Origin: Rivihabitans pingtungensis | Lineage (GTDB): Bacteria > Pseudomonadota > Gammaproteobacteria > Burkholderiales > Aquaspirillaceae | NCBI RefSeq assembly: GCF_003201855.1 | Contig: NZ_QJKI01000028.1 | Location: forward strand, 1 to 45,925 | DNA length: 45,925 bases | Direction: 5' to 3' | Shown here: one piece after another, positions 44,926-45,925 of the stretch | How the letters are laid out: every line of letters begins with the position of its first letter | How positions within the stretch are numbered: the first letter of the stretch is position 1 | Translations under genes and position numbers: made by a program | The notes under the pieces: generated by a model | Databases searched by the model: none | What the model was told of the DNA's origin: nothing | Seen by the model: only the letters and a program-made list of their open reading frames with translations

Positions 44926-45671
44926 CAATGGCCTCCGGAGATATAGCCCGGCACGCGGGTTTTGCGTTCGATCAGCGCCATCACCCGGTTGACGGAAAAC
45001 GCCACCAACAGATACAGCGCACTGACCACGGTCATCACCTCAATCGGGTTGGCCGGTGCATATTCGCCCGTGATCTGGCGCATCTGGAAGGTCAGCTCGG
45101 TCAGGCCGATGGCCAGCGCCACGGCGGAGTTTTTGAAGATGTTCATGAATTCGCTGGTCAGCGGCGGAATCACAATCCGATACGCCATCGGCAGCAGCAC
45201 ATAGCGGTAGGTCTGGCCCAGGGTGAAGCCCATGGCCAGGCCGGCGTTTTTCTGGCCGCGCGGCAGCGCCAGAATGCCGGTGCGCACCTGCTCGGCCACC
45301 CGCGCCGAGGTGAAAAAGCCCAGGGCAATCACCGCCGTGGTGAATTCCGGCAGCGGCATGGACTGCTTCATCCAGATGCCCAGATTGTGCGGCACCAGCT
45401 CGGGCAGCACAAAGAACCACAAAAACATCTGCACAATCAGCGGGATATTGCGAAACACTTCAACATAGGCGGTGGCCAGCGCCGCCACCGGTTTGGAGGG
45501 CACGGTGCGCAGAATGCCGATCAGCGAACCGACGACCAGCGCCAGCACCCAGGCCGACAAGGCCGTGGCCACCGTCCAGCCCAGGCCGGCCGCCAGCCAT
45601 TGGTAATAGAACTCTTCAGTGCCGGACACTTGCTCCAGCACCACAGACCAGTTCCATTGATATTGACTCAT
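44925..45671 (-). CDS. gltJ: Glutamate/aspartate ABC importer permease
   Basis: A 248-residue permease. It has LGWTVATALSAWVLALVVGS in the first helix region, YVEVFRNIPLIVQMFLWFFV, and the coupling loop EQVRTGILALPRGQKNAGLAMGFT. It resembles GltJ/AatQ, the longer of the two permeases. AAGGA precedes the ATG at 45671. Two strong hairpins lie between it and gltI. Confidence 0.95.
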   Translation of the reverse strand: MSQYQWNWSVVLEQVSGTEEFYYQWLAAGLGWTVATALSAWVLALVVGSLIGILRTVPSKPVAALATAYVEVFRNIPLIVQMFLWFFVLPELVPHNLGIWMKQSMPLPEFTTAVIALGFFTSARVAEQVRTGILALPRGQKNAGLAMGFTLGQTYRYVLLPMAYRIVIPPLTSEFMNIFKNSAVALAIGLTELTFQMRQITGEYAPANPIEVMTVVSALYLLVAFSVNRVMALIERKTRVPGYISGGH

Positions 45672-45690
45672 GGGGTTGTCCTTTATTGCC

Positions 45691-45749
45691 GGGGCGGCCG
45701 CCGGACCAGGCGGGCCGCCCCATTCGCCTATCCGGCCCAATGGGGCCGG
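45691..45749 (-). other. Two hairpins between gltI and gltJ
   Basis: CCGGCCC/GGGCCGG with a 4-base loop (45732-45749) and GGGGCGGCC/GGCCGCCCC with a 13-base loop (45691-45721), both perfect. They lie between the binding-protein stop and the permease start. Such structures often let binding protein be made in excess. No T run is present. Confidence 0.6.
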
Positions 45750-45754
45750 GTCAA

Positions 45755-45925
45755 TCAGATACCCTTGTCGTTCGGGTTCTTGATGGCTTCTTGCAGCTGC
45801 GCGTTCATCGGCAGGTTCAGGTTGACGTTTTTCGGCGGGATCGGGCTGGTGAACCACTTGGCGTAGATCTTGTTGATCTCGCCCGACTTCATCAGGCCGC
45901 TCAGGGTTTTGTCCACCAGCGCCTT
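45755..45925 (-). CDS. gltI: Glutamate/aspartate ABC importer binding protein (C-terminal end only)
   Basis: The last 56 codons of a periplasmic binding protein run off the window edge. LMKSGEINKIYAKWFTSPIP and NLNLPMNAQLQEAIKNPND match the C terminus of GltI/AatJ-type glutamate/aspartate receptors. It is the first gene of the importer operon; its promoter, where a sigma-54 site would be expected, is outside the window. Confidence 0.9.
   Translation of the reverse strand, partial: KALVDKTLSGLMKSGEINKIYAKWFTSPIPPKNVNLNLPMNAQLQEAIKNPNDKGI

Overview
The window is a GC-rich stretch of a Gram-negative chromosome, most likely a betaproteobacterium and plausibly from the Neisseriales. That placement rests on overall gene style (AhpC/AhpF, Glt-type ABC importer with a DctB/DctD-type two-component pair, D-rhamnan/O-antigen ABC pathway, RND efflux, type I secretion); no rRNA, tRNA or other phylogenetic marker is present, so the genus is not determined. 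I recognise 37 protein genes; no stretch longer than about 300 bases lacks a gene, and I see no CRISPR array, prophage, IS transposase or RNA gene.

Layout. 1-7.3 kb: a gamma-glutamyltransferase lacking its N-terminal part, a small CopD-like membrane protein, a PNPOx-family protein plus glutathione S-transferase pair divergent from a LysR regulator, a UbiA-type prenyltransferase and a trans-sulfuration PLP enzyme. A family of short intergenic repeats with inverted ends is scattered here and recurs at 37.9 kb. 7.3-20.6 kb: a tightly packed minus-strand operon gmd-manC-wzm-wzt-giant glycosyltransferase-Crp-family regulator-small membrane protein-glycosyltransferase-CHASE2 class III cyclase. 20.8-21.7 kb: rmd, divergent from gmd. 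Together gmd, manC and rmd make GDP-D-rhamnose; Wzm/Wzt export the lipid-linked polymer; the giant protein (FkbM methyltransferase, coiled coil, three GT4 domains) probably assembles and caps it. The Crp-like receptor and the cyclase look like a built-in cyclic-nucleotide control circuit.

21.8-26.5 kb: a complete type I secretion system (ABC exporter, HlyD-type adaptor, TolC-type outer membrane protein), ended by a strong intrinsic terminator. Its cargo is not in the window. 26.5-31 kb: rmlC-rmlD (dTDP-L-rhamnose, without rmlA/rmlB), an unusual lgt, and a LysR/MFS divergent pair. 31.2-35.4 kb: a two-gene RND efflux operon without its own outer-membrane channel. 35.5-37.1 kb: a FapA/DUF342 protein. 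37.2-40.1 kb: a peroxide-defence operon ahpC-ahpF-secreted protein, preceded by a good OxyR site. 40.1-45.9 kb: a minus-strand acidic amino-acid uptake locus, gltI(partial)-gltJ-gltK-gltL followed by a sensor kinase and a sigma-54 response regulator. This order resembles the Pseudomonas aat/aau arrangement.

The most novel-looking parts are the cyclase plus Crp-family pair inside a polysaccharide export operon, the giant methyltransferase/triple-glycosyltransferase fusion matched with a Wzt carrying a carbohydrate-binding tail, the adjacent cargo-less type I secretion system, and the dispersed inverted-repeat element.
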